A DNA stretch of 64,000 nucleotides. Origin: Irpex lacteus (taxonomy: Eukaryota; Basidiomycota; Agaricomycetes; Polyporales; Irpicaceae). Shown here piece after piece: positions 24,116-36,900 of the stretch (its first letter is position 1; the number at the start of each line of letters is the position of its first letter). The stretch lies in contig MQVO02000001.1 of NCBI GenBank assembly GCA_001986395.2, positions 1,364,001 through 1,428,000 of the forward strand, given 5' to 3'. The notes below the pieces were generated by a model that was not told the origin of the DNA, searched no databases, and was given only the letters and a program-made list of their open reading frames with translations. Made by a program: the position numbers and the translations under genes.

Positions 24116-26090
24116 ATGGTTTCTGCACTCACACTCCCTTTTGCTTTTTTGCTTCCCGCGATCGTTCGCGCAGCGAACAACTGGAATGCCCCTTGCCACA
24201 CCGGAGAGTGCTCATACGATCTCCACAACTCCACTCATGCGGGCAACGTTCGAGCCTCTATGACTATCGTGAGTTCATATCACCCACTGCCTCTACTGTT
24301 ACTGACATACATTCAAGAGTGGCTCTACCACAGCCATCGCAGACTTGACACCAGCAGCCGGATGGCAAATCCTAGATTGTAACGCTACTAGCAGCTCTCA
24401 AGATATCCGCGCCATTTGTATCGGTAACGACAACGACTGCAGTCATCTGTATCAGAACGGCGCCGTTGGAACGGTGGTCAGGCTTCCAGATAATGTAAGC
24501 ATTGATACTCAGAGTCAATGGCACTCAGTCTCTCACTAATGACCCATTGACAGTGCGGGAAGATGCCTTTCGCTCGTATCGCTGCCGAATGGACTCACGA
24601 GAATCAGACGGTCTCAGACGATCTGGCACAGCAGATCGCTCGTCGTGCTGAACCTCCGACAGTACGCGGTATCACGATTGACACGCAATGGCACAAGATA
24701 GACCCAAATCAGTACGTGTGCATATTTTAATTTGTTTGACGGAAATACTTATCAAGCGTTACACAGCCATGGGCAAGTTGACATGTTTGTACAGGGTGTC
24801 ACTGGAAACCAGACTCTGCCGGATGTCTCTGCACAAGACCTTCACCGCCGTGGCCTTTTCAGCAGTATCTCGTCGGCTTTACACGGTGAGCGTGCAGTGA
24901 ACTTGGCACCATTGGCGACGGAAAACCTTACTCAATTCTTAGCCTTGTCGTTCAATGTCGATAAGTCTTCTACCAAGACTTTGGACGTCAACAAGCCATT
25001 CACGCTATTGGATAAGACGAAATCCTGCCCTGCCTCCGGCCTTGTTCCCGCTCGTAAGGTCGGCCTGACCGTGGATGTTACCGCTAAGGCACACGCCGAT
25101 ATCAACTACGGTGTGGTCGCCAGTGGGTCCATCGTCCCGCCCAAAGTCAAAGACTTCGGGATCTTCGCCGACTTCGACGCTCAGCTCGGTGGAACAGTCG
25201 ATCTGGATGTTTTCGCCAGCATCTCACTCGACTCGGGAAAGATCATGGTCTTCCAAGCTGGTTTACCCCGGCTTGGACTTCCCCGGCATTTTGACTATTG
25301 GTCCTTCCTTCCAGGTCACTGCACAGGCAACTGCTCAGGCGCAGGCGGACGTGAAGATAGCTGTCGATCTCGCGTATAACGTTAATGGTGCCAAGATTTA
25401 CTTCCCTCCCGGTCATGGCTCTTCTCTTGGTACATTCTCTCCCGCTAACACTCGTGAGTCGTGATCATTTTGGTGCTTGCCACATATGCTCACATTGACC
25501 TACAGACCTTGAGCTGTCTGCTAATCCCAGCGTGTCCGCCACTGGCAGTCTTCAGGCTCACGTCATCCCCGCGGTAAGCCAGGACATTCCGTCCTGTGGT
25601 CCGTATACTGACATGTTCTCCATGTAGGTATTGTTCGGTATTAATGCCCTGGATGGCCTGGCAAATGTTGATGTTGAGGTAGACCTCGACACCTACGCGG
25701 AACTCGACCTTACCCTCTCAGAGTCTATGCAAAGCGGTTTTACCGGCTGTGCAGACGTGAAGACTGGTGTCATTGTCAAGGCAGCTGCAAACGGCTCATT
25801 CTTCGGCCTCTTTAGCAAATCGACTGTTGTTAATATCTTCTCCAAGAGCTTCGATTTGTTCAAGGTAAGAAACTTGATTTACCACATAGCTTAATAGAAC
25901 ACTGATACGGATTTCATCACCGTAGAAATGCTTTGGCAATGCTCATCGCCGTCGCCACGCTAGGTCGCTGATCAGTTCCTCTGTTACGCGTAGCCTTGAA
26001 GCTCGTGATGGACCAACTTGCGATGGCAGTTACGGTACCTCCACTGCTAAGACTACGATCACCAGTGGAACTGTGACAACTAACAAGTAA
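24116..26090 (+). CDS. Secreted DUF7223-like protein with an apparent frameshift
   Basis: Signal peptide MVSALTLPFAFLLPAIVRA, then a mature protein with many Cys and possible N-glycosylation sites. Exons joined include SGSTTAIADLTPAAGWQILD, CGKMPFARIAAEWTHENQTV, GLTVDVTAKAHADINYGVVA, GTVDLDVFASISLDSGKIMV, DVKIAVDLAYNVNGAKIYFP, LTLSESMQSGFTGCADVKTG and KCFGNAHRR. The layout of repeated VDLDV-type beta segments resembles the fungal secreted DUF7029/DUF7223 proteins of unknown role; the family name is from memory. Between 25254 and 25266 the frame changes without an intron: QAGLPRLG in one frame, YPGLDFPGILTIGPSF in the next. Removing one T of the TTT at 25262-25264 would restore the frame. Either a sequencing error or a real disabling mutation. 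The 3' end is ambiguous: stop at 26088-26090, or a splice at the overlapping GTAAGT and a further exon near 26170. Confidence 0.7.
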
Positions 26091-26655
26091 GTCTGTCGAT
26101 CATATGTTCACGGTACTGCAGCTGATCATCCGGCTGCGCGTACTAAGCATTCACTAAGTCATTCTAGCATCCTTGATGCGGCTTACCACACTCCTTTTCC
26201 ATCTTCTCCGAACTTCGGGACATTTTATTTCTTGGTTTTACTTAGATCGCTATAACAGCACTAGTGCTATCCACTCTTTGAACTATGCTTTCGACGTTTC
26301 TCTTACGGGATTTAGGTTACATTTTGGCCTACTGTGGGGGTCCGTTAATACCTTTTGTGCATACTTTACACATTACCACACCTGTTAATCTCGTGCATCA
26401 ATGCATATTGGTCGTCGCTTCCTTCAGAGCATGCGAGAATTGGACATTGATTGAGTAGAGTGGTAAATATACAGCGTACAGTAATAGTAATAAGTACAAC
26501 TCCTTAAATCAAAGCTGCCGCGTGGGAATATTTTGGCGGATATTTGGTGCCTTTTTCCCTCAGTCTCAACTCAAACGTTACCCACTACGGTCACGACTAC
26601 TGTATTTCTTGCTTTTAGTCGTTGACTCGCATTCTCTGCGTAAACGAATCAAGGG
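26091..26655. other. Intergenic upstream of CDC123
   Basis: 565 bp containing a possible alternative last exon of the preceding gene (26168-26270) and the CDC123 promoter. No other gene is supported. Confidence 0.35.
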
Positions 26656-27972
26656 ATGCCTACAGCCATCTCACAGCCCACATTGTTCCCTAGCTTAACT
26701 CCAAGCGGTCTCTTAGCTTTCCAGTTCTCGTCCTGGTATCCAAGGTTCGCCTCGAAGAGCATCAAATCCACCATTATAAAACCCCTCGGTCCAGAATTCC
26801 ATGATTACCTACGGTCGGATGGCGTGTTTTTGCCCGAAGGATCAGAAGACTTGTCAGTCTGCTCGGCTTTGGATCTTGCGTAGAACAGCATGGTGAACTC
26901 TGCAATCTTAGCCCGATGGCGAGTGCCCTTTCAGACGACGAAGACGGTTCGGAAGACAATGGAAGCGATAACGACGGGGAAGAGCAGGAGCCGAGGAGGA
27001 AGTTTGCCTTTCCGGAGCTCGACACAAGGATAAGAGATGCTGTGAAGGAATATGGCGCTGTATTTCCCAAGCTGAACTTCTCCTCGCCTAGAGTATGTGC
27101 TCCTCCTCTGATTCCAGGGTGTATACTAAAAACCTTCCAGGATGCAGCATGGATGCTTCCACCGTCGAATCCGCTCAAGTGCACATCACCTTCCGATGTG
27201 TATACGCTGCTCAAGTCCTCAGATTTCGTTCTGCACGACTTAAACCAAGATGACGTCTTCGAAGGCTGTGATTCAGACACTGTTGCTCGTCCTCATTATG
27301 ATTTGGAGTTGGTGTTGCGCAAGTGGTACCCGGTAGACAGAAGTCGCGAGCTACGGTGCTTCGTGAGACGGGAGATTCTGCTTGGTGAGTACTCAGTACG
27401 ATCCTCGATGCACCTTGCTGAGTAATTTGATGAATAGGTATATCACAGCGAGATCCTAACTACTACGACTTTTGGAATGAGCCTGGTACTCAAGCCAAGG
27501 TCTTAGAGGCCGTGACCAGATTCTGGGAAGAGAACATCAAGGGCAAATGGGAGGAAACAGACGGGAACTGTGAGTATTGCCATTCCCAGTATTCACTTAT
27601 ATTCACTGGTTACGAACAGATACCTTCGACTTCCTCCTCACTCGCGACCTTACCAAGGGTCATATCATCGACTTTAACCCTTATGCCCCACGGACAGATT
27701 CGTTACTGTTCGAGTACGACGAGCTCTTGGATCTCCTTACCGAAGCCTCGTATGGCGCCTCGTCGGCCAACGGCTTCCAGCCTGTGCTCAAGGTAGTGGA
27801 TTCCCGAAGTCATCCTGCAGCAGCACGTAATGCTCCTATACATCAACACAATATGGTTCCCATGGAAGCTCTTGCACTTAGTGGCGGTCGCAATGTGGAA
27901 GAGTTTGCAGAAGTATGGCAAGAACAGCTTCGCAGATCTACTGCGGACGGACACACCGACGATGAATCGTAG
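26656..27972 (+). CDS. CDC123: Cell division cycle protein 123 (eIF2 assembly factor, D123 family)
   Basis: ATP-grasp-fold factor that promotes assembly of the eIF2 complex by binding eIF2gamma. The start at 26656 gives [20 protein letters not shown], the standard D123 N-terminus. Further family strings are [70 protein letters not shown] and [20 protein letters not shown]. Five exons; introns lie near 26847-26914, 27092-27140, 27386-27437 and 27571-27620. An acidic insert ([17 protein letters not shown]) follows the first intron. The C-terminus ends DGHTDDES at 27972. Length of about 360 residues is typical. Confidence 0.95.
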
Positions 27973-28099
27973 AAGGTTCGCCATATAACAAGCTAATTCG
28001 CATTGTATACAACACTGTCACGAATACATGATAAAGCGCTCTGCCGCGGAGGGTGTATAATAGCGAGGAGGTGAATGTATGCTTCTTTGAAATAACATC

Positions 28100-30378
28100 T
28101 CATAGTCCGCAGATCCTTAACCTTGCAACGCTGGGATCATGGTCGCTCGCCCTCGTACTGGAGCTGTTGGCCCAGCTATTCACGTGGATATGTTCTGCTT
28201 CAACCCGACGCAAGGCAACAGCAGGCGAGACGAAGACATGGTCAAGCTGTTCGTTGAGGTTGTCGAAAACGTACGTGTATCTCTCAGCTGCGGGTATCTT
28301 GGCCAGATCGTCAACCTCGAAGAGAATGTCGTTGAACGCTTGGAAGACCGAGCGAGTCTGGATGTACTCATTCCAGTCACCTGCGACTATAATGTTCGCG
28401 AGCGGGTCCAGCTTCAGGAGGGACTTTACGAAGTTCTAGGTGAGATGCAGCCTCAATGATTATTTGTTCATAAACCGCATAATCGAAAGTAGGACTTACG
28501 GCGATAACTTCTACTTGTGCTGTACGCTGATCGACGTCACTGTTGATTGGCGGCCGAGGAGCTCCCTGGATAGATGATCCTCCCCCAGACTTAGACGCAT
28601 CGTGAACGTTGATGGTGTAGAACTTGTGTCCTGAGCTTGTTTGCCAATGCGCCACCAGTGGCTTGCGGCTTGAATTCCATGCACTATTCGTGGGGTCAAT
28701 ACGACCTGGATTGAAGCTGCAGACACAATCAATAGGCAGCCGTCACAGGTCACACATGAAACATACTTCAAACCCACTTGAAGGCCAAATATACCCCCAC
28801 GGACTGGCTTGACGGCATCGAGAGGGCCTCCAGCGGGTGCCCCGGTAACAAGACTGACCTTCTTGGGATTGAATCTGATTATAAGATGTTCAGTATCACG
28901 ATGACGGATTCCCGCATCGTTGGCGATACGTACAGATACGCTGGACGAATATTTCCACCTGGAACACCTCCGTCTAGGTCATTCTGGGGGTTAATTTCCG
29001 TGAAGTTGTACGCAATTCCACCCTGGCTCGATATAGACGAGGCGAGGTTCGTCAGTGTATCGGTGCCATCGACGACACCGTTGTCCGTCTCGCCGCTGTT
29101 ATCCTGAATCTCTTGTAGAAAGACGATATCAGGGCTGGCGAGGAAGTTGGCAATGTGGTTTGCGACGGAACCAAGATGAGAAGACTTGGGGTCGAAGTTA
29201 TCGACCTGTGCGGGATATATGTAAGCAATTAAACCTCACCACATAGAAGAGCCGGAACTGACATTATAATCACCAATAGTGATCGTGCAGGCGTCGTTGC
29301 TTGGGGTGAGCTTGGTCGCCGGTACAGCAGGGTCAGGGGTAGACAAAATGGACGGCGCAGTAAGAGGCAAGATGTAGTAGAACCCGAATCTATTGGTACC
29401 CAGGTGAGCATTTGACCGTCTCTTCAGGCGAACTACCTACTGATAGTGTACGACACCAGTTATGTCAGTCAAGGTCTGTCCGACGTTCACAGAAGGGTTC
29501 TTAGTGCCGTCGATAGGACTACCGATTATAACAGTTTCGGGACCACCGTCAGGTATACCGTCTGGGCCTACGCGTTGGTGCAGTGAGCGATGCAGAGTGA
29601 CTGTAACAGTCGACGAACATACCGAATGCAAGCGTAATACCTCCGCGACTGTTCACATTATCCGCATTCCAATCACCCCTCACCCAGAACTCTTTGAAGT
29701 TGTTACCGAAGCCAAGGGACACCGGCTTCGGCACGGTAACAAGCTGCCCCTCCAGACTTGACCAAAAGTCAATACCGTACTTGTCAGGTTGAGCAGTTGG
29801 GTTTACGACGTCAAGGTCGGTCTGATTATTGGGCACGCTCAAAAACCCGTCGCGACCTTTATCGAGGGAGGAGAAGTACAGGGTGGGAGGGCTGCGGTCC
29901 TGTCCAAGGACAACGGGTGTCACAGTGTTGTTATGAGACAGCACTGTGATATTCGTGGGAGATGACAGCTCCGTTGCAGTGAGGTATGTTGGGTCGGCAG
30001 CAGGGCGGAATTCCTGGACCTTTCCTGACAATGTGATCAGGTCTCCAACACTGATTTCGTTCAGTACTGTCTTCGAGCTGGTGAATACAAAGAGGCCTGT
30101 GGATGCAGCAGTATTATTTGCAGCGGGTCCCTGAATGTAGAATCCGCTGGAGCTTCCCGACGTCTATGTTTATACAGCTAGTTAGAACGCACTTTTCCGT
30201 TTGCAGAATTCCGGCATACCTTCACAGTTACGACACCAGTGACATTCTGTACCGTCTGGCCCACAAAAGGGGACTGAAACCCAGACCCTTGAATATCCGC
30301 GATACTAACAGAATATACGCCCGAGGCTAGTAAAGCAGCACACCAGCAAAAGCGTGTTAGTTCTGTTGCTGACAACAT
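28100..30378 (-). CDS. Secreted endonuclease/exonuclease/phosphatase-fold nuclease
   Basis: Probable extracellular DNase related to large bacterial secreted nucleases of the ExeM/NucH type. The start at 30378 is followed by a hydrophobic leader (FCWCAALLASGVYSVSIADI). An OB-fold-like N-terminal part follows (GSGFQSPFVGQTVQNVTGVV, NEISVGDLITLSGKVQEF). The C-terminal EEP domain shows SPDIVFLQEIQDNSGE (Mg2+-binding Glu), a GDWNEY motif, and the terminal SDHDPSVARL with the catalytic His-Asp. Joined exons include FNPKKVSLVTGAPAGG and HFEHIHVNSWANSSSTRA. Stop at 28100-28102. Its 3' end meets CDC123 across about 130 bp. All active-site segments are present, so it looks functional; DNA versus RNA preference is not visible. 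Confidence 0.88.
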
Positions 30379-31032
30379 CTTGGGAGGCGTGACCGTCTGA
30401 GACCTGGGGAGTCCTGATCAAGCTGGCCGGCGCCCTCACCAGCCTCACCCACAAGCTGCCATTATTTATAGCTAAAATTGACAGGCACGTCGAGTCTAAT
30501 CTCCATGCAGCGGAGGTTGTTGACACGACAGATCCCACATGCACAGGAAGAATGTGGGCTCTTCGACATCAATGGCGTTAAGCCACTTTGACGCCACCCG
30601 CCGCAAATTGCACCGGTCTGGCCTATCAGTGTACCTCAACGTATCAGACGTTTCTCTGGCCGTGAGCTGCCGGGAACAGCAGAAGTGTCTGGTGAAGGAA
30701 AACTATGCTCAGTTTACAGAAACTGAGTGCCGCTGCATGTGTAAACACCCTTCCCTGACAGTTCAAAGCGACAGCTGTAGTAGGTGGCACCAAGTTGCAC
30801 TTACTTACTGTTCATTTCATCACTTCGGTCTCGTCATCAGAGCAGCATTTATGAGCAAAGATCGCATGCATTGCCGGGCAGTATAAGTAGATACAGACAG
30901 GAATACTGCACCTGGACTGTCAGTAGGGATGCAACTCGATACTACTCTGTATGTTATGTACCGCTAGGTTAGCCTGCGAACGCGCCGTTTCATATTGTGT
31001 AGTCTACGTGTACCGTCAACCACGGTAGCTTC
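30379..31032. other. Intergenic, promoter of secreted nuclease
   Basis: About 650 bp with no supported gene. It lies upstream of the nuclease start and downstream of the next minus-strand gene, so it should contain the nuclease promoter. Confidence 0.4.
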
Positions 31033-32549
31033 TTAGTTCGAGATAGCAGCATGGCACTGGTTGTTTTGCTGGTCGCAGGCACTGACGGCGAATCCTCCAC
31101 CGCTGTTGGCCTTGTTGGCGCACTGGTTGTGTTGGATATCGCATGAGCGGCCGAGAGCGGCGCCAACGTTCAAGAAGTCATCGCTGCCTTCAACAACGAA
31201 GCCCCGACCGCCCTTGGTGACGGCAGGGGCAGTGGCGCCACCGACTGCAAGATTTTGTGAGATTCAAGGTATTGCATGGAACGGCTTGTACTTACGAGCA
31301 CCAGTGAAGGTTTGCAGGTTCTGGCCATCGGCAGCGGCAGCAGCAGTTGTGGTGGCAGCGGCGGCAGCAGCTGTAGTAGCAGCACTAAGATCATAATGGC
31401 GCATGAGCGGCGTTACACAACTTGATCATGGAGGACTTACGCTGTAGCCGTGACAGCAGCATCGGGTGTCACAGTGACAGTGACGGTAGCTATTGAACGA
31501 CTTCAGTACCACCAGACGCAAAAAGTCATAGATACTCACCACAGCTCGCAGAATCATCGGTAGAGGAGCCAGCGGCACTATACACGTCATTTGTTTAACG
31601 GCAGTTCGCGGACGAAACAAAAGACCACTCACGCGCTGCCAGAGCTGGAGTTGTTACCGGAGGAAACACCCGCAACGGCGGCGTTGATCTCATCCGCAGT
31701 GGCATCCTCTACAAGCAAGTTCTGACTGATGATACATCCTTGGGCATCATTTGCATCATCGCAAGTGTTTCCTACATGATAATTGAGTTACACGCTCGCT
31801 GAGTAAATTGAACGGGCAAACTTACCCTTGGCGGTAGCATCGTTAAGGTCTCCAGGCTTGAAGGTACCGGATTTGAGCGCATCCTGGGGGTTGCCACCGA
31901 TCGAAGCAATCTGCTTGGCCAACTCCAGTGTGATAGCCTTGTTGGTAGCAGCGGCGTTAGGAGAGGCGGGATCCTGATGCTGAGACAGCGCCGCAATCTC
32001 AGGGTTGGTCGCGGTCTGTGTGCAGGTGGCACTGGCCAAGCCGACCTTTCCGGTGTTCCTTTCGAGAGCACGGAATATCAAGGCGTTGGTCATACCCTGA
32101 AAGAGATGTGAGAATCCGCCGATTTTGGTTAGAAGGGAATGATCGTACCTCAACATCGCCGGCAGCCTTCGCGTTGGTGAAGGCTTGGTCGGCCGTGAAC
32201 ATTTGCAAGCAGTCAAGATCCTAGATATCTCATAAGACTAGGCAACAAATCGTCGTAGACGCAACTTACAGTGATCTTGCCAGCACCGGCCGCGGCAGCA
32301 GCATTGCCCAACAGACCAAAGACAGGGTCTTGGATCTGGTTAGGGTTGTTGAGCTGAAGCGAGGTACGGACTGAACGAAGCTGGGCTTCATGGGAGTGCT
32401 CTGGGGGTAGGAAATTGATCAGTGACATGACCTACCAGGCGGTCAGATATTTGCTTACCTTGAGGAACTTCACGCCTGTAGATGGGGGCGGCAGAAACGG
32501 AACTGAGGAGGGAGTAGACAAACAAAGCGGCGAGGCTATAGCGGGACAT
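31033..32549 (-). CDS. Secreted protein of unknown function, low-complexity Ala/Thr region
   Basis: Signal peptide MSRYSLAALFVYSLLSSVSA (start 32549; an in-frame Met seven codons upstream at 32570 is possible). Exons then read HSHEAQLRSVRTSLQLNNPN, DPVFGLLGNAAAAAGAGKIT, DLDCLQMFTADQAFTNAKAA, KAITLELAKQIASIGGNPQD, NTCDDANDAQGCIISQNLLV and DEINAAVAGVSSGN. A Thr/Val/Ala-rich link follows (TVTVTVTPDA, then runs of A and T near 31310-31385), and a Cys-containing C-terminal part (GRGFVVEGSDDFLNVGAALG, then CDIQHNQCANKANSGG) ends CHAAISN. Conserved among wood-decay basidiomycetes as far as I recall, sometimes mislabelled as a ribosomal protein. Function unknown; the Thr-rich link is a likely O-glycosylated spacer. 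Confidence 0.8.
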
Positions 32550-33534
32550 GGTGGGCAGAGAGTATTTCAAGAGGGGTGTGCAAGGAAGGAAAGACTGAAT
32601 TCTGTTCGACAGACGGGCTAGAAAAAATAGGCAGTTGCAAACGCCAGCGACCTGTGAAACAGTCAGATATCATGAAGGGGACAGACGTGACGATGATGAT
32701 GCTGATGATGAACTCACAAGAAAAGAGAGTGAAGTCAAGACCCGGTCTTGGAAATGAAGAAGTGCACCCTAGGTGGACAGTGGAAAACAATGCGCGAAGG
32801 CTCTGAGGAACCAAGAGACGAGATGCGTCCCCTTTTATATTCTGTTTGCCCTCTCAATCGCATCTTTACCATCGAAAACATAATGAACCCGTTGCCAGGG
32901 TCCAAGTACGATGCTGACCGTGAATGCCTCGGCATGCGTCAACCCACTATGATTATTGCTTGCGTAGGATGAAGACAAATGAACTCCGCATGTCGGTACT
33001 ACTCGGAAAGCCAATAAGCGAGTGACACTTCTTTGGGGCGAGCCAAGGCCCGCTGGTCCGTCGTGATGATAAGGATTCATGGTGTTGTGGCGACGGTCGC
33101 CGTTGCAACCGCTGGGCAAGAAGCTGGTCAGAAAGTTCTGACGAGAAGTTGTGAGTAATACCTGCCATATTGGGCAACCATCGTAATCGTCGTGGAGGGC
33201 AACGCTGCGGGCTTGTACGGGAGCCAGGGAGCTTCTTAGTGATCATATATGGAGTGCAACAGCTCTATTCTGTCTGCTTAAGAGGCTTTAGACTTGTAAC
33301 GAAGGTTAGGTGAAGCAACTCGAAGCTCACTCCCGGTCGGAAGCAAGGGGTAACAACCGCCGGATCAATTCAGGAGTCAGGTACGATTGATGGGATATTC
33401 TCCGAAGCTCATCCAAAATAGGCTCGCGGTTACTTACTGCACGCGTTATACTGTAGACACGAACATGAGGTACGAGATGGAGCGGGAGAGGAACTACGAG
33501 GTCGAAGCACGCATGGGACCCCCAGACAATTGTA
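32550..33534. other. Intergenic to the left end of the transposon
   Basis: No gene supported. It holds the promoter of the secreted-protein gene; a TATA-like TATAAAAGG on the minus strand lies near 32834-32842. Confidence 0.4.
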
Positions 33535-33780
33535 CGTGTCGCAAAACTTGAACCGTAATCTGGAGACGCTTGTCTCCCGGACCTCTCCGGGGCGTGTTTA
33601 GATAGGCTCCAGATATGATCAAGATAATCATACCACGTTCTAGGTACTGCCTTTGTAATTTAGATTTGATAGACGCTATCTGAACGTTCCTGGGAGAGCA
33701 TTCGGTCATCTGGAGACCAGTCCGATCATCTGGATACAGCGTCCGATCATTCAGAGGTATCTGGATCACAATTGGAGACG
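33535..33780. repeat. Left terminal inverted repeat and subterminal repeat zone
   Basis: TIR at 33535-33546, then copies of ATCTGGAGAC or close variants at about 33561, 33604, 33710, 33731, 33760 and 33773. These are likely transposase binding sites. The zone ends shortly before the transposase leader. Confidence 0.65.
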
Positions 33781-33956
33781 CGTTAGTTGAAGCTGCCCCC
33801 CATCACTTCGTTCCCTCTTCCCAACTCTCGTCCCTTTCCTCTATCACTTGCAGCATTTTGTATATATTACTGCACTATATCTCTGTACAGTGGTAAGCAA
33901 ATATATGCGGTCAGAGATTGTAATCTAACCAGATTTCCGTTTCTCAGACTTGGATC

Positions 33957-36900
33957 ATGCCTAAGGCCACCACCACCAAGATGTCTTCGAAAGCGAAGGG
34001 GAAGCAGAGGGAACTCCCTTCGCGGGTTAGGCAAGTTCAGGTGCAGCGGCAAGAACTTGAGATCGAGGCGGATGAGTTAGCGGGGCTTGGGAGACACACC
34101 ACTACCATCCTAGTGCCGTGCAACATCTGCGGGAAAGAGTACAAGGGCTTCGGTATTGTAACACACATGAAGGCCTGCGCCCGTAAGCTAGAACAGGCGC
34201 AGATTTACGCGGAGAGAAATGCAAACCGGGCTGCCATGGAGGGCACGCCGAAACGAGGTGCATCCCACGTTTTCAGCTTCTTACACAGATCTGATAGGTT
34301 ACGCAGGACGACATACGCGTCAGCCCGATCCTGAGATTTTCTTGCCCAGCACACCGCTATTCGGCAGAGGTGCGTGAATTTTTTCATTGTCATCTTCTCT
34401 CATACTGACCTGGCGCATACAGATACCATGGTAGAGGGCTCATCCGTTCTCATGGAAGACGCCTTTGGCGAGGTTGCGCCCCTGTCACCGATACCATCGA
34501 TTATCTTGGAGAACTCGAGTCCTCGTGGAAATGTAGAAGATGAACGTACGTATTATCAATGATATAGAACCGTTACACACTCACCACAGTCACGGTACCA
34601 CAGCGCACCCCCACAACGAGGCTGGGCCCTCGAATCCTGCTCGTTCTTCGAATCCCGAGCCCGCTCCTCCCTCGAATCCTGCCACACGCCAGCGGTATGG
34701 CCCGCTCACCGACGAAGCACGACAACGAACCCCGCAAATGGATGACATTAAGGTTGAGTATCATTACTCTGCAGCCAGTCCCGGTGTTATCTATCCGTTC
34801 GATTCCTTCGTGCGTGATATGGCCGAAGACGAAGCCGAACCTGTCGGCCAGCCGTGGGCTCCTTTCGATTCTCGGGCCGACTTCGAATTTGCAGAACTCG
34901 CCCACGAGGCCCACCTCAACAAACGCCAGGTCAAACGGCTTCTGAAGTTAATCAACAAGCTCGTCTCCAAGCGGGACCGCCTCACCTTTAAGTCGCCAAA
35001 AGACGTGGACCGGGCCTGGGAGAAGGCAAAGCTACGGTATCCTACGGTAGGCCTGTAGCTATGATTATATATAAGATTTATTTATACCATGTTTCATTGC
35101 ACCAGTTCTCTCCGTCCGATTTTGTGGTTACATATCAGAAGCGGGATCATGAGTTTACCTTGCACTCACGGTCACTGTGGGACTGGATTCTTCTACAAGT
35201 GCAGGATCCACAGCTCGCATCACACTTCCATTGGGATGCGCAACGCCTGTCGAAGCACGATGGCTCGAAATGGGTAAGATTCTATGACGAGCCGTGGACT
35301 GCGGATAAGTTCGCGCAAGTACAGGTGAGTATCAATGATTACGACGGTCTTGTCTTCTGTCTCATTTGTTTTGATCATTCTTCACATGTACAGGATAGCA
35401 TCACTGTTAAAAACGCTAAAGCGAAGCCTTTGGCCATCATTCTTTGGGCCGATACATCAAAGATTTCCACTTTCGGGACTCAGAAAGGGCACTTCATTGT
35501 TGCCCGGATAGGAAATCTACCTCAGCATGTTCGAAACGGTGGGTTTCTCGGTGGCGGTAGAATTGTAGGCTTCTTACCCATTGTGAGCTTTATTTTCGCG
35601 TTGTTATATATACTGTACTTGTTTAATCTGCTCAATTAGATCGACGACGACCCTGCACATGCTGGAAAGCCCCGTTACGTCGACTTTAAGAATGCTGTAT
35701 TTCACGAGGCGTTCCGGCTGTTCCTGAAAGATGTAGCATCTCTTTCCGAGACTGGCTACGAGGTACTCTGCGGCGATCAAGTTGTACGCGTACTGTTCCC
35801 GTACATCCATCTTATCTCGGCCGACTATGAAGAACAGTACGTCAATAGTGTTACACAGGCATAGCGTGCTGATGACGTATCACTTAGAGTTGTGTTCGCA
35901 CTCAACCGAGGCTTGAAGGGACTATTTCCCTGCACAGTTTGTCGAATTCCGCAGGATCAGCTATCAGATATCCTAGGGGAGTATGGTCTACGAGCCAGTG
36001 CAGAAGCGGAAGCCATTGTCAACGGTTCTGGTAACATTGGGTCGAAACGTGCTGCAACCAAGGCCATCGGAATGCGCAACGTTAAGGTATGTGAAGTACA
36101 ATGCGAGTGTTGAGCCCATACTATAGGCGACTGATATCTACTATTGTAGAACGGATTCTGGGGAATTGCAAACACAGACATCCACGAAGCGATGTCTTTT
36201 GATCGTCTTCATGCTTACATACTCGGTCTCTGGCAGAAACACCTCTTTGACGAGTTCAAGAAAATTGTCAAGGACCTCGCGCGAGAAGTGAGCGTACACA
36301 TCGAAACACTGTACGTTCTTTAATGATATCTCTAATTGTGTTGTTATTACGATGCTCACTAGTGTTTCTGCAGTGTAAAGGCGTTCCCTCGTTGGTCAAA
36401 GCTGGCACACTTCAGTGCCGGTATCATCAAACTGGACTTCGGGGATGGGAACAAATGGGAAGATGTCGCGAAGGTCAGTAGACATTCATTACCCCCCGAT
36501 CTATCACTTGTCATTAACCGCTTTGACTTCCAGATTATCATTCACGTCGCCTACGAGGTTCTCACAGAGGAAGACAGCCCAAAGGGTTATGCTCTCTTGT
36601 GTCTGATACGACGATGGCAAGAGCTTAATATGCTTTTGTCATTTACCGTGCAGACGGAGACGAGCCTCGCAGCGTTCGCGGCTAGCTTAACGCGCTTCCA
36701 GCATGCGCTCGAGGTTTGTCCGCTTATTCACACTTTCCGCTGATTACTCAAACTTACTCTGCTCTACGCAAGCGGTACAAGCGCGAACGCATGTTCGACG
36801 AGTCTCCAAAAGACTGGAACTTCATCAAAGTCCATTCCCATACTCATGTACCAAGGGACGTCCGGTTGAAGGGTGTCCTCAGCAACATGGACACTAAGCC

